This document shows positions 1 through 9,700 of a DNA stretch of 29,581 nt, in pieces. The position numbers and the translations under genes were made by a program. Position 1 is the stretch's first letter. Each line of letters opens with the position of its first letter. Source of the stretch: Candidatus Cloacimonadota bacterium (GTDB taxonomy: Bacteria; Cloacimonadota; Cloacimonadia; Cloacimonadales; TCS61). The stretch covers positions 1 to 29,581 of the forward strand of contig JAMOPB010000456.1 of the NCBI GenBank assembly GCA_027064945.1, written 5' to 3'. The notes beneath the pieces were generated by a model that was not told the DNA's origin, made no database searches, and saw only the letters and a program-made list of their open reading frames with translations.

Positions 1-1800
1 ATGCTGAAAATGGATTTCTTGGGATTAAAAACTCTTTCGATTATTGATCGGGCGGTAAAGCTTGTTAAAGAATCACAAAATATTGTGGTTGATATTGATA
101 ATATCCCACTTGATGATAAACCTTCTTATGATCTTCTCTCATTAGGAAAAACCGATGGTATTTTCCAATTTGAATCTGCCGGAATGAAAAAATATCTAAG
201 CGAATTGAAACCTAATGTATTTGAAGATTTAATTGCTATGGTTGCTCTTTATCGTCCCGGACCCATGCAGTTTATCAAAACTTTTATAAATCGTAAGCAT
301 GGCATTGAACCTGTGGAATATGACCATCCGCTTACGGAAGCAATTTTAAAAGAAACTTATGGTGTAACTGTTTATCAAGAACAGGTGATGAATATTTCCA
401 AGCGAATGGCTGGTTTCACAAGTGCTGAAGCCGGAACCCTTAGAAAAGCTATTGGTAAGAAAAAATTCAAGTTAATGGCTAAGATGGAAATTAAATTCAA
501 AGATGGCGCCGTTAAGAATGGAGTTCCTAGAGAAACTGCTGATAAAATCTGGTCTAATTGGCTTGAATTTGCGAATTATGCTTTTAATAAATCTCATGCT
601 GCTTGTTATGCATATATTGCGTATCAGACTGCTTATTTAAAAGCTAATTATCCTGTAGAATTTATGGCTGCATTGCTTTCAATGGAAGAGAATCCTACCA
701 AAATTCCTTATTTTATAGCTGAATGTAAAAGTATGAATATTGAAGTGATTCCACCTCATCTAAATGAAAGTGACACCGATTTTTCTGTGAACGGGAAAAA
801 AATACTATTTGGGTTAAAAGCTATCAAAAATGTCGGAAATGCAGCAATAACCTCATTAATTGAAGAACGAAAGAAAAATGGCTTTTACGAAAATTTATTC
901 GATTTTACTTCTCGAGTTGATATTATGAGCGTGAATAAAACTACGCTGGAAAGTTTAATCTGTGCCGGTGCAATGGATAACTTAGAAGGTTCACGTGCTC
1001 AAAAATATGCTTCAATCGAGAATGCTTTGGAATACGCATCAAGCGTGCAAACAGAAAAAAAACGCGGACAATATACCATTTTTGAAGCATTTGAAGATGA
1101 GGATACTGACGAAAGCTACCTTCCTGAACTTCCTAATATAAAAGAATGGACACCTAACCGGATTTGGGAAAAAGAGAAAGAAGTTTTAGGCTTTAGTTTT
1201 TCCCCAAACCCGTTAAAACAACATGAAAAAATGTTAAAACTCCTTGCAAATACCTCTACTGAAAAAGCTAAATATGAACCGGAGAAGATACCTTCTATTA
1301 TTTATATGGCCGGGATTGTGGCAGAAATTATTAGGAAAAAAGATAAAAAAGGTAATCCGTTTGCAATTGTAACACTTGAAGATTTACGAGGAACTTTTGA
1401 AGTTACATTATTTAGAGATGATTTCGATAAATATATCAATCTTATGCAAGAAGGGAATCAAGTATATATTGTCGGAAAGAAAAATACTTATAATAATGAT
1501 GGAATGATTAGGATAATGCCAACTATGCTTATGGATTTTGAGAATATGGCAAAATTCCTAAAAGGTGAATTTTATATCAAAATTACTGAAAAAGAGATAA
1601 ATGCTGAATTTGCAAAAGATCTGAAAAAATTGTTTAAAGAAAATCCGGGTAAATTTGGTTTGCATGTTACTATTCAAACAGAAAAATTCAAACAGTTAAA
1701 CCTAATCTCGAATAGATATAAAATTTTCCCGTCTGAGAATCTTTTAAATTTATTGGAAGGGAAATTAGCTGCAGAGCCTAAGATTATATTAGATTATTAA
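1..1800 (+). CDS. dnaE: DNA polymerase III subunit alpha, C-terminal part (partial)
   Basis: This is the C-terminal 599 residues of the replicative DNA polymerase; the 5' half lies before the window, and the ATG at position 1 is an internal methionine. Family members are about 1100-1200 aa. The visible part starts almost at the third palm aspartate: Asp5 in the MDFLGL motif matches E. coli Asp555. The fingers follow, with the conserved FQFES and YRPGPM segments (residues ~57-90). A helix-hairpin-helix region is at ~275-330 (NVGNAAI, then LICAGAMD). Gln357-Phe361 (QYTIF) resembles the internal clamp-binding motif that contacts the sliding clamp. An OB-fold follows at ~430-500. The frame is open to a TAA stop with no damage. 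It replicates the chromosome in the cytoplasm. A GWxTD gene follows after 16 bp and may be co-transcribed. Identification is near certain. Confidence 0.97.
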   Translation: MLKMDFLGLKTLSIIDRAVKLVKESQNIVVDIDNIPLDDKPSYDLLSLGKTDGIFQFESAGMKKYLSELKPNVFEDLIAMVALYRPGPMQFIKTFINRKHGIEPVEYDHPLTEAILKETYGVTVYQEQVMNISKRMAGFTSAEAGTLRKAIGKKKFKLMAKMEIKFKDGAVKNGVPRETADKIWSNWLEFANYAFNKSHAACYAYIAYQTAYLKANYPVEFMAALLSMEENPTKIPYFIAECKSMNIEVIPPHLNESDTDFSVNGKKILFGLKAIKNVGNAAITSLIEERKKNGFYENLFDFTSRVDIMSVNKTTLESLICAGAMDNLEGSRAQKYASIENALEYASSVQTEKKRGQYTIFEAFEDEDTDESYLPELPNIKEWTPNRIWEKEKEVLGFSFSPNPLKQHEKMLKLLANTSTEKAKYEPEKIPSIIYMAGIVAEIIRKKDKKGNPFAIVTLEDLRGTFEVTLFRDDFDKYINLMQEGNQVYIVGKKNTYNNDGMIRIMPTMLMDFENMAKFLKGEFYIKITEKEINAEFAKDLKKLFKENPGKFGLHVTIQTEKFKQLNLISNRYKIFPSENLLNLLEGKLAAEPKIILDY

Positions 1801-1816
1801 AACCGGGAGTGAAAAA

Positions 1817-3142
1817 ATGAAAAAAATAACATTTATCCTGTGCATGCTTTTTGTAATTGTTACTTTAAATTATGCACTAAATGTAGTTGTTGATGACAAT
1901 AGATATCTTGATGCTAATGGAAATACACGATTGGAGATGGTTTATCAAGTACCTTATAATAATCTGATTTTTGAAAGATCTGAGCACGGATTTGAAGCAG
2001 ATTTAGATGTAACTATTTCCTTGGAAAGAGATGGTGAAATAGTATATGAGAAAACTTTTACCAATAGAATAATTACTCATCAATTTGATAAAACAGTTTC
2101 CAATACTTTGTATAAAGATAAAATGGTTCTCACTCTTAGTAAAAGTATTTTTGTGACCAAATTATTATTTAAAGATCCAAGACAAGAAGATTTTTCAGAG
2201 TGGTCAAAACCATTTGAAATACTCGATAGCAACGCAATTATTAGTGAGTTGGAATTAAATGAAAAAGTGATAAGAGATACAACTTCTTATTTTGCTAATT
2301 TGCATAGAAACGGAATGTTGTTTGACGTTGCAGTTGATCATGTTATCTCCAAAAAAAATGATAGATTTGTTTTGTATTACGAATTGCAAAATATTGCAAC
2401 TAATAAAGTTAATGAATCTGATATTATTGAAACTATAACGATTACAAAAGATTCGGTAGCTGTTTTTACAAAATCTCAGGAATTAAAAAATAGTGGCGCA
2501 AATGTATCTAGATTGAAAAATGTTGATGTAAAAGATCTTTCTGAAGGAATGTATTATATTACCCTGAAAGTTGAAGATAAATTAACCGGTAAAACTGCAG
2601 AACGAGAAGATTGGTTTGTTGTAAAAGGAATTAGTTCCGGAAAATACAGAATTTTTACATCTTTGGAATCAGAATTAAAGTTGATAAAATATTTTACTTC
2701 CACAAATTCTAAAGTTTGGAATCAACTTGATGATTTTGGGAAAGCTAATTTTATTGATAAATTTTGGTACACAAATGATCCAACTCCGGGTACTGAAGAA
2801 AATGAGTTTTTTGAAGTAGTAAAAGAACGTGTAAAAGTAGCAAATCAACGATATACATCTTTTTTTGAAGGTTGGGATACCGATATGGGTAGAATTTATA
2901 TTAGACATGGTCAGCCGGATGAAATAATTAAAGAGAATACCGGAATCAATACTAAATATGCTGAGAAAGATTATGAAATCTGGAAATATCGATTGAAAGA
3001 ACAATTAACGTATGTTTTTATAGATATTCAAAATAGTAAAAAATATAAGATTATTTATAGTGATAATGACCCTAAAGAAAGTTCACTTCCTGATTGGGAA
3101 CAATTTTTAGGAGAAGATTTTGATAGCGGTATTTTAGAATGA
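1817..3142 (+). CDS. Secreted GWxTD domain-containing protein, function unknown
   Basis: This 441-aa protein has a Sec signal peptide (KK followed by a hydrophobic core, residues 1 to ~20, probable cleavage after NYA). The body is beta-rich to about residue 270. The C-terminal third matches the GWxTD domain: G352-W-D-T-D356 is followed by the conserved MGRIYIRHGQPDEI context, after a helical stretch containing FIDKFWYTNDPTPGT. The domain takes its name from this motif and is common in two-membrane bacteria of the Bacteroidetes/Fibrobacteres/Acidobacteria type; to my knowledge no biochemical function is established. A good ribosome binding site (GGGAGTG) precedes the ATG, 16 bp after dnaE, so the two may share a transcript. 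The likely location is the periplasm or outer surface. There is no lipobox cysteine and no transmembrane segment after the signal. Family assignment is confident; role is unknown. Confidence 0.9.
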   Translation: MKKITFILCMLFVIVTLNYALNVVVDDNRYLDANGNTRLEMVYQVPYNNLIFERSEHGFEADLDVTISLERDGEIVYEKTFTNRIITHQFDKTVSNTLYKDKMVLTLSKSIFVTKLLFKDPRQEDFSEWSKPFEILDSNAIISELELNEKVIRDTTSYFANLHRNGMLFDVAVDHVISKKNDRFVLYYELQNIATNKVNESDIIETITITKDSVAVFTKSQELKNSGANVSRLKNVDVKDLSEGMYYITLKVEDKLTGKTAEREDWFVVKGISSGKYRIFTSLESELKLIKYFTSTNSKVWNQLDDFGKANFIDKFWYTNDPTPGTEENEFFEVVKERVKVANQRYTSFFEGWDTDMGRIYIRHGQPDEIIKENTGINTKYAEKDYEIWKYRLKEQLTYVFIDIQNSKKYKIIYSDNDPKESSLPDWEQFLGEDFDSGILE

Positions 3143-3319
3143 TAAATTATTTTGTAAAAGAACAATAGATGAGTCAATATGACACAATATTTAATGAAAT
3201 GTTTATTATTCTTATCTTTTTTTTAATAATAATAAGCGTGTTAAACTGCATTAAATAAAGAAAAGGTTGATTTAAATGGCAATGGATTATTTTTTGCATA
3301 TATAAACGTTCATTTGTTC

Positions 3320-3697
3320 TTAAACTGAAGAAAAAGCTTCTTTTAAGTGTGTGATTTTAGGAGAAGATTTTCCTGATTGATCTTTAAGAATTATTATTAC
3401 ATCGAATCTTGAAAAATTTTCTTCCAAGCTTGGATGTGTTGTTAGATAATGTGCTGCTGTTCTATAAAGTTTGTTTTGCTTTGCTTTTGAGATGCTACGT
3501 AGAGCATTTTCTAAAGAATGATCCCTGGTTTTTACTTCTACAAAAACCAGTTCTTCATTGTCCAAAGCAATGATGTCGATTTCTCCATAACGGGAATGAT
3601 AGTTCCGGGTTAAGATCTCGTATCCCAGATTAATTAGATACAAAGATGCCAGATCTTCACCCATTTGTCCAAATTGTTTATTTCGATAATTATCCAT
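3320..3697 (-). CDS. yraN: YraN family (UPF0102) endonuclease-fold protein
   Basis: A 125-aa protein of the YraN/UPF0102 family, which has the restriction-endonuclease (PD-(D/E)XK) fold; its exact function is not settled. Visible motifs are Gly13-Glu14 (GEDLA), GYEIL..NY at 25-33, R36-YGEIDIIA with Asp41, and FVEVKTR with Glu54 and Lys56. These give the D...ExK metal site of the fold. The reading frame runs open further upstream to 3784, but the 29 extra residues are hydrophobic, unlike the family, and would overlap the promoter region of the divergent operon. I therefore chose the ATG at 3697, which gives the usual family length. No clear Shine-Dalgarno sequence precedes it. It sits alone on the minus strand between the GWxTD gene and the envelope operon. 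Identification is confident. Confidence 0.93.
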   Translation of the reverse strand: MDNYRNKQFGQMGEDLASLYLINLGYEILTRNYHSRYGEIDIIALDNEELVFVEVKTRDHSLENALRSISKAKQNKLYRTAAHYLTTHPSLEENFSRFDVIIILKDQSGKSSPKITHLKEAFSSV

Positions 3698-3714
3698 GTG
3701 TAAAAAAAAAGGGC

Positions 3715-3732
3715 TTGACGAAAGTTTGTCAA
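3715..3732. promoter_or_regulatory. Near-palindrome between divergent yraN and the envelope operon
   Basis: TTGACGAA-AG-TTTGTCAA forms 8-bp arms with one G-T mismatch around a 2-nt centre. It lies 18 bp upstream of the yraN start and about 65 bp before the first operon gene. A TATGAT hexamer at 3764-3769 could be a -10 for the operon, but no good -35 is correctly spaced. An operator role is inference from symmetry and position only. Confidence 0.3.
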
Positions 3733-3796
3733 TAATAAGGAAATAGATGTTGTGTAAATTAAATATGATAAAAACAAAAATCACGGGGGTCGTGTT

Positions 3797-4792
3797 ATGA
3801 AGAAAAATTTTATTGTTAGTTGTTTGTTATTGATGATTGTATCATCAGTTTTTGCTGTTCCTTATGCGTCAATGGGTAATATAAATATACCTGATGCATA
3901 TGTTTTACCCCACAAAATGATTGATGTGGGTTATACAAACTATTTTGTAAGTGACGGATTGACTTATGATGACGCCTCTGTTTCGGCAAAGAATGATTAT
4001 AAGTATGCTGTTGTTACTAGGTTTGGTGTGTTGAACAGAGCTGAAGTAGGTTTAGTTTTTACTAGTCTAAAAAATAAGGATGATAATAATATTATGTATG
4101 CTAATATAAAAATCAAACTTATGGAAGAGACTGAAACAAAACCGGCTATTGCAATTGGTGCAGTGAACTTATTTTCCGGATTTGAAGAAGAAGATATGGA
4201 TGATTTCGAATTTCAATCAGAAAGACAAGAACTTTTAGCAAATTCACCTTTCATCGTTATTAGTAAATCTATTGTATTTGTTACCGGAATACCATCAATG
4301 AATTATCTTGAAACAACATTCCATGGTGGAATAGGAAGTGGAAAATATGATGGTCTTGGTGAAACTGTAAAAAATTTAAGGGGAATGTTCTTTGGTATGG
4401 ATGTAAGACCTTCTAAGTTTTTTAGTGCTGATTTAGAATTAGATGCACAAAATATTAATGTAGGTTTTAATGCACATCTTCAAAATTTCACACTTAGAGC
4501 CGGATTATATGAAATTGAAAGTATGCTGGGTGTAAATGATCGTGGGAATAGAATAGCATTAAATTTATCATATACTGCAGATCAATTTTCAGATATAAAA
4601 GCTGCTGAAAGACGTAAACCGATTACTGTAGCTCCTGTTGCTAATAATGCAAATATAAGACCACAAAAAACTACTCAAACTCAAAATGCAAGTTCAGGTA
4701 ATCCATTATTAAAAGAATTGGAAGATCTTAGAAAACGTAGAGAACAAGCAGAAAAAGAATTGGAAGAAATTAGAAATCTCCTGAAAGACTAA
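3797..4792 (+). CDS. Predicted outer-membrane beta-barrel protein with C-terminal coiled coil
   Basis: A 331-aa exported protein. A clear signal peptide (residues 1-20, ending VFA) is followed by ASMGNINIPDAYVLPHKMIDVGY, which resembles the start of bacterial barrels that open with a G-x-I-x-x-P-x-A segment (YjbH-like). Residues ~30-270 are rich in alternating polar/hydrophobic strands and aromatic girdles (for example FFSADLELDAQNINVGFNAHL). A Ser/Thr/Gln/Asn-rich linker (~275-300) leads to a charged coiled coil (~303-331) rich in Glu, Lys and Leu heptads, which probably projects into the periplasm. It is the first gene of an operon with two TPR proteins and a TolQ-TolR-TonB module 20-100 bp apart or overlapping, suggesting it is the outer-membrane end of that complex. 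The ATG follows a GGGGGT run inside a 4-bp hairpin (CACG/CGTG, 3782-3794), an unusual initiation region. The barrel call is inference; no family name is certain. Confidence 0.75.
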   Translation: MKKNFIVSCLLLMIVSSVFAVPYASMGNINIPDAYVLPHKMIDVGYTNYFVSDGLTYDDASVSAKNDYKYAVVTRFGVLNRAEVGLVFTSLKNKDDNNIMYANIKIKLMEETETKPAIAIGAVNLFSGFEEEDMDDFEFQSERQELLANSPFIVISKSIVFVTGIPSMNYLETTFHGGIGSGKYDGLGETVKNLRGMFFGMDVRPSKFFSADLELDAQNINVGFNAHLQNFTLRAGLYEIESMLGVNDRGNRIALNLSYTADQFSDIKAAERRKPITVAPVANNANIRPQKTTQTQNASSGNPLLKELEDLRKRREQAEKELEEIRNLLKD

Positions 4793-4812
4793 ATTTAAAG
4801 GTTACTTGCCCT

Positions 4813-6798
4813 ATGAAAAAAGTAGTTATCATTTTCATATTGTTAACAGCTAGCTTTATGCTATATAGTCAACAATCTGAATTAATTGAAGCAGTGCGAG
4901 AGGAATCAGAATCGCTCCAGGAATTGGAACAGGAAATTAGCTATTACCATGGTCTGATTGAGCGAAGAAAAGAAATTAGCAAACTTTATAGAGAGAATAA
5001 TATCAAATCTATCAAAAAGATTTTTAATAAAGATTTGAAAGCAATTGATAGAGATTTTTATAAAAGCAATTTTAATGACGCAAGTATTAAAATTGCCGGA
5101 TTAAATGTTATATACGATAAAATTCCTTTTGTGAAAGATCAAATATTGTACTACAAAGCTAAGTTAGCTAATTTCCAAGAAAATTATCCGAAAGCTAAGA
5201 TTCTGCTGGAAGAAATAGTTGAAAACTATCCTAATTCAGAAATAATTGACTCCGTTATTGAAGAATTGGGAGATAATTATTTTTATTCTGGCGAAGATGC
5301 TAAATTTGTAGCACTGTTTGATAACTACTCAAAAGAAAAATCATTTGATTTAATCTATAAATTAGGACAAGCTAATTATAATTTAGGTAAACTTAACGAA
5401 TCAAAATCTTATTTTGCACAATCTTTAGAGAAAAAGAATCTTGCAAATAGAAGCAAGATGATGCTTGCTTTGATTGATTATCAAGAATTTGGGGCTGAAC
5501 ACGCCTTAGATAGTTTCTTAACTTTAAGAAGTGAAATTAATCCAAATAAACCGTACTACGATTTTGTGATTCTAACAATTGCCAGATTATATACGGAGAT
5601 TGGAGATTTACAAAGAGCTTTGGCGCACTATGATCTCTATGTTGATATGAAACAAGGTAATCTTGATGATGAAATACTCTTTGAGTTGGGGAATGTAAAT
5701 CTTAATGCAATGAATTTTGATGAAGCAATTTTATATTTCGGATACTTAACAACTAATTTTCCTAGAAGCAAATATTATATTTCAGCAAGATACCAACTTG
5801 CTTTAGCTGAACAAGGTAGAGATGGCTTTGATGATGTAGAGGATAAATTTGCAGAGATTATTGCTCAAAATACTTTGATAACTAAAGCTCTGAATAAGAA
5901 ATATGCTTTATTGGAAGAGTATAAAAATAAAGTATCAGCATTATACTCAGGTGATTATTCACAAGATGTTAGGGTGAAATTAAAAAAAGAAATTGCTTTA
6001 ATAGATACCTCTTTGCAAAAGACTAATAATATTATCAGAAACTTATATTCTGCTTTAGATGAAGATTCTTTATCTCTTTTGCAAATATTAGAAGAGGAAT
6101 ATAAAAATTATGTTTATACTTTGGAAAATGTTAATTCAATTATGATGCTTGCAGAGAATAATCCAAATACAAAACTAACTTCTAGGATAGATAGATTAAT
6201 TGAAGAGGACGAACAAACAAAAAAAATCTTAGAATTAATACGTTTATTGGGTCATAGGGATTCTTTTACAGATGAAGATTATCAAATTGCAAAGAATATT
6301 GTTGATGAAAGGCTATATGAGAAAAAAATGCTGAAATCTTGGCAAGAAATCATGCAACAGGCCAAAGTAAAAAATATGCCTCTTATTGAAAGAAGAGCTT
6401 CAATATCTATGCAGTTAACTTTGGATAATTTAAAATCTTTGGATATTATAGCGAACCTAGAATTTCAAGGTACACCAAGTGATGTAATGAAAGCTATGAT
6501 TGATGATGAATTAAATGCATTGAATAAAAATAGAGAAGAAATGCAAACCCTAAGAACGGATGTTATTGAAAACTTTAATAAGAAAATTGTTAAGAAACTG
6601 GATACAAAGAAAGTTCAAATGAATAAAGAATTTGCCGATATAAAAGAATTATATAATAAAGTTTATAAACAACTACAAGAACAAATTCTGGATTATCAGC
6701 AAAATTATGAAATAACTTATTTAGATCTTTTGTTTAAACAAACACAAATAGCAGATGAAGAATATAACAAAATGCAAGAAAAGGCTAGCAATGAATAA
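4813..6798 (+). CDS. Exported TPR/coiled-coil protein of the envelope operon
   Basis: A 661-aa protein with a Sec signal peptide (about residues 1-19, ending LYSQ). Residues ~80-340 are helical pairs with TPR-like signatures: YPKAKILLEEIVENYPNSE, LGKLNESKSYFAQSLE, LQRALAHYDLYVDM and FDEAILYFGYLTTNFPRS, the last close to BamD/YbgF-type repeats. The C-terminal half (~350-655) is long charged helix, probably coiled coil, with many Lys/Glu/Gln and few Gly/Pro. TPR arrays scaffold protein complexes, so a periplasmic scaffold role is likely. The gene starts 20 bp after the barrel gene behind an AAAGG motif, and its last 8 bp overlap the next gene's start, which implies translational coupling. Periplasmic TPR proteins of similar build sit beside TolQR-like genes in myxobacterial gliding loci. 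Specific function is unknown. Confidence 0.8.
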   Translation: MKKVVIIFILLTASFMLYSQQSELIEAVREESESLQELEQEISYYHGLIERRKEISKLYRENNIKSIKKIFNKDLKAIDRDFYKSNFNDASIKIAGLNVIYDKIPFVKDQILYYKAKLANFQENYPKAKILLEEIVENYPNSEIIDSVIEELGDNYFYSGEDAKFVALFDNYSKEKSFDLIYKLGQANYNLGKLNESKSYFAQSLEKKNLANRSKMMLALIDYQEFGAEHALDSFLTLRSEINPNKPYYDFVILTIARLYTEIGDLQRALAHYDLYVDMKQGNLDDEILFELGNVNLNAMNFDEAILYFGYLTTNFPRSKYYISARYQLALAEQGRDGFDDVEDKFAEIIAQNTLITKALNKKYALLEEYKNKVSALYSGDYSQDVRVKLKKEIALIDTSLQKTNNIIRNLYSALDEDSLSLLQILEEEYKNYVYTLENVNSIMMLAENNPNTKLTSRIDRLIEEDEQTKKILELIRLLGHRDSFTDEDYQIAKNIVDERLYEKKMLKSWQEIMQQAKVKNMPLIERRASISMQLTLDNLKSLDIIANLEFQGTPSDVMKAMIDDELNALNKNREEMQTLRTDVIENFNKKIVKKLDTKKVQMNKEFADIKELYNKVYKQLQEQILDYQQNYEITYLDLLFKQTQIADEEYNKMQEKASNE

Positions 6799-9700
6799 GA
6801 AGATAATTTTCACTCTCATTTTAGGATTTTTTTTAGCAATTACTACTGTATTTGCGAATGTAGTCGATTCCGAAATAAGAAAAAAATATGAGCAAAAAAA
6901 TGCTTTTAAAAAGGATGTTTATAACAAAACCCTTAAGTTCATAAAGCAAAATCCAAATTCTCCCGGTTTAGCTAAATTATATTTCAATTTAGCCGAAATG
7001 AGTACGGAAATAGATATTAATGCTCCTGCTAAAACTGCTAGTTATTATAAACTAGTTTTAGAAAAAGATCCAAAATTTCCTGAGAAGGATTATGTTCTTT
7101 ATAAATTTGGATATTATTATTTCCAAGCACAATTAGATCTTCGAGATGAACAAAGACAAGCTAATATGGATTTGGTTATCAATTGGCCGGATTACCTTAG
7201 AATTAATGAACAAAAAGCACAACCGGCTATAGATGCTTACAAAACCATATTAACAGATTTTCCTGATTCAGAATACAATAGTGAATCTTTATACAGATTA
7301 GGTAATATATATTTTGAGATTGCAATTGATTCTGAGCAACCCCTTAAATATTATGATTTAGCCCTCGATTATTTTGACCAACTAGCACAAAGAGAAGGTG
7401 ATCCGAAGCAATATTATGGTATATTCCATAAAGCTTGGACCTATTTTGCTAGTGGTAGATTTGAAGAATCAATATATGAATTCTCGAAAATCCTTAAGAT
7501 TATTGAAGAAAATCCGGATAAAGGATTTGATATGTTCTTCAAAGATGATGCGATAGATAATATTGCATTTAGCCTAATTGAATATGATGGTATTGAATTT
7601 GAAAGTTATTCAGTAGCTGCTCAAAAAGCAATAGATATATTCAACGCATTTAATCCTGAATTTGCAAAAAATATTCTCATAAAATCTATCGAACTGAAAA
7701 AGATGTATAATGCTCCAATGCAAATGATAGATTTTTATAATAGTTATATTAGCTTGTTTAAAAACGATATTGAAACTCCTATGATTGTTGACTCTATTAT
7801 TACTGTTTACAGTACAAATCCTTCTCGTGTGAGAGAAAAAACTGCTGTAGAAAATATTTTTGAGCAGTATGTAAGATTAACTTCAGAATTTGGTGGCACT
7901 TCAGAGTGGTATAATGTAAATAAACCTAATTTGACTGATGATTCTCCCCAGATAATATTAATTAGAAAAGCTTATGAGGAATTTGTTGAACCTCGATATT
8001 TAAATAATTTTGTTAGAAATAAAAGATATGATGATTACTTGACTTATAGAGATCTTACATCCAGTTATTCTGCCTTTAACGATATTGCCGATAGCACAAT
8101 GACTGTAAAATTAAAGCAGATGAGATTTAATGTGGTGGGAATGAGTCAAGAAATTGCAGATACATATCAAAAACCGTATGACTATTTTGTTGCGATAAAT
8201 GATATTAAAGAATTTGATGAAACTTATATTGACTATCCGGAAAAAGCAGATTTAAAAGAATTTGAATATAATGATTATGAACAAATTTACAAGACTCTTC
8301 AAGATTCTGTTAAAGTAGCACCTTATGAAATTGCTGAAATGAATTTGAAGATTGATGAAACTATGCTCGATTCAATTTATGTTCAAGCATCTAAAGATTA
8401 TCAGAAATTTCTGGAAACTTATGACAGTCAAAATATTGATGCAATAGTGAAATTGGTTTATAAAAGGGCTGAATTGAATTTTTCAAAGGAATTATTTGAT
8501 GTTGCGTCTCAAGAATTTAATTCTCTATTAGAACTTATTGAACAAGATAGCACATATTCAAATAATAATCTTAAAGAAATAGCATTTAATAAATTGGCTA
8601 TTATTAGTAATCAGAAAGGAAATTATAAAGCTGCAGAAGATTATTATAGAAAAGCTAACCTTATTGCTTCTGAAGAAAACAAAGCAATTTATCAGAATAA
8701 TATTCTGGCAAATATGCAGTATCAAGCTAATACATTGGCCGAATCTTCAAATTATGTTGATGCTGCAAATGAATTTCTTCGAATGTCCAAAGAATTGGAA
8801 GCTACTGATCCTGAGAAAAGTATAGGATTTAAAACAAAAGCAATTGAAAACTTTAAAGCTGCCGGAGAATATCAGAAAGCTATAGATTTGTTATTGGAAA
8901 TTGCAATTGATAAGCAAAGTAAAGAAGAAAAACTTGCTGTATTCGTTAATGCTTGGTCAATCACTGATAGTCTAAAAGATTATTCACAAAGTGAACTATT
9001 GAGGAATATGTTTATTAATCAATTCCCAACGTCTAATGAAGCTTATAGAGCTAAAATTCAGATTATAGATTTTTATGAAAATGAACCATATCATGATAGT
9101 TTGAAAGCCGCTCAAATGTATATGGAATTACATGATGCTGCTGTAAGCGGTAATCTTGATATTGGTGAAGTTGATCCATCTAGTTTGTATCTTAAGGCAA
9201 TAGCATTGAGCAAAGATATTGAAGAAGAAAAAATGGTTGAGTTGCTTTTAGATTTTGAGAAAAAGTATCCGAATCATGCCAAATCTAATGATTTCTTAAT
9301 TGAAGTAGCAAAAATATATAAGAAAAATGGAGAAACTGAAAAGTTTGAAACATTGGCAAGGAAGATCTATAAGAAAGATCCTTCTATAAATATCCTACAA
9401 GATATTGCGGTAGCTAAATTGAATGAACAAAAAGATCTTGTTGTTAATTATTTTAATGAAAAAAGATTCGATGAGATGTTTGCCGAAATGGATAAATTTA
9501 AAGAGTTAGATGATTCTTTTAAAGCTGATGGATTGAACCTTAATTTGGATGCGATTTATGAACAGTTCACATATTTTAAATCTTATGTGGATTATTATGA
9601 TAAATTTGATAAGAAAATTTTATCTATTAAGGAGAATTTCCTAAATGCTCCTCTCAATTCTTTAATAAGAGTAAATGAAAATACAGTATGGAAAGATCAT

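Noticed and set aside
3203..3232. TTATTATT/AATAATAA inverted repeat in the gap after the GWxTD gene
   Set aside because: The stem is only A-T pairs with a 14-nt loop in AT-rich DNA; expected by composition, so not called as a terminator.
3698..3784. Upstream extension of yraN with 29 more residues
   Set aside because: The added residues are hydrophobic and unlike the family, there is no ribosome site, and the region overlaps the likely control region of the divergent operon.
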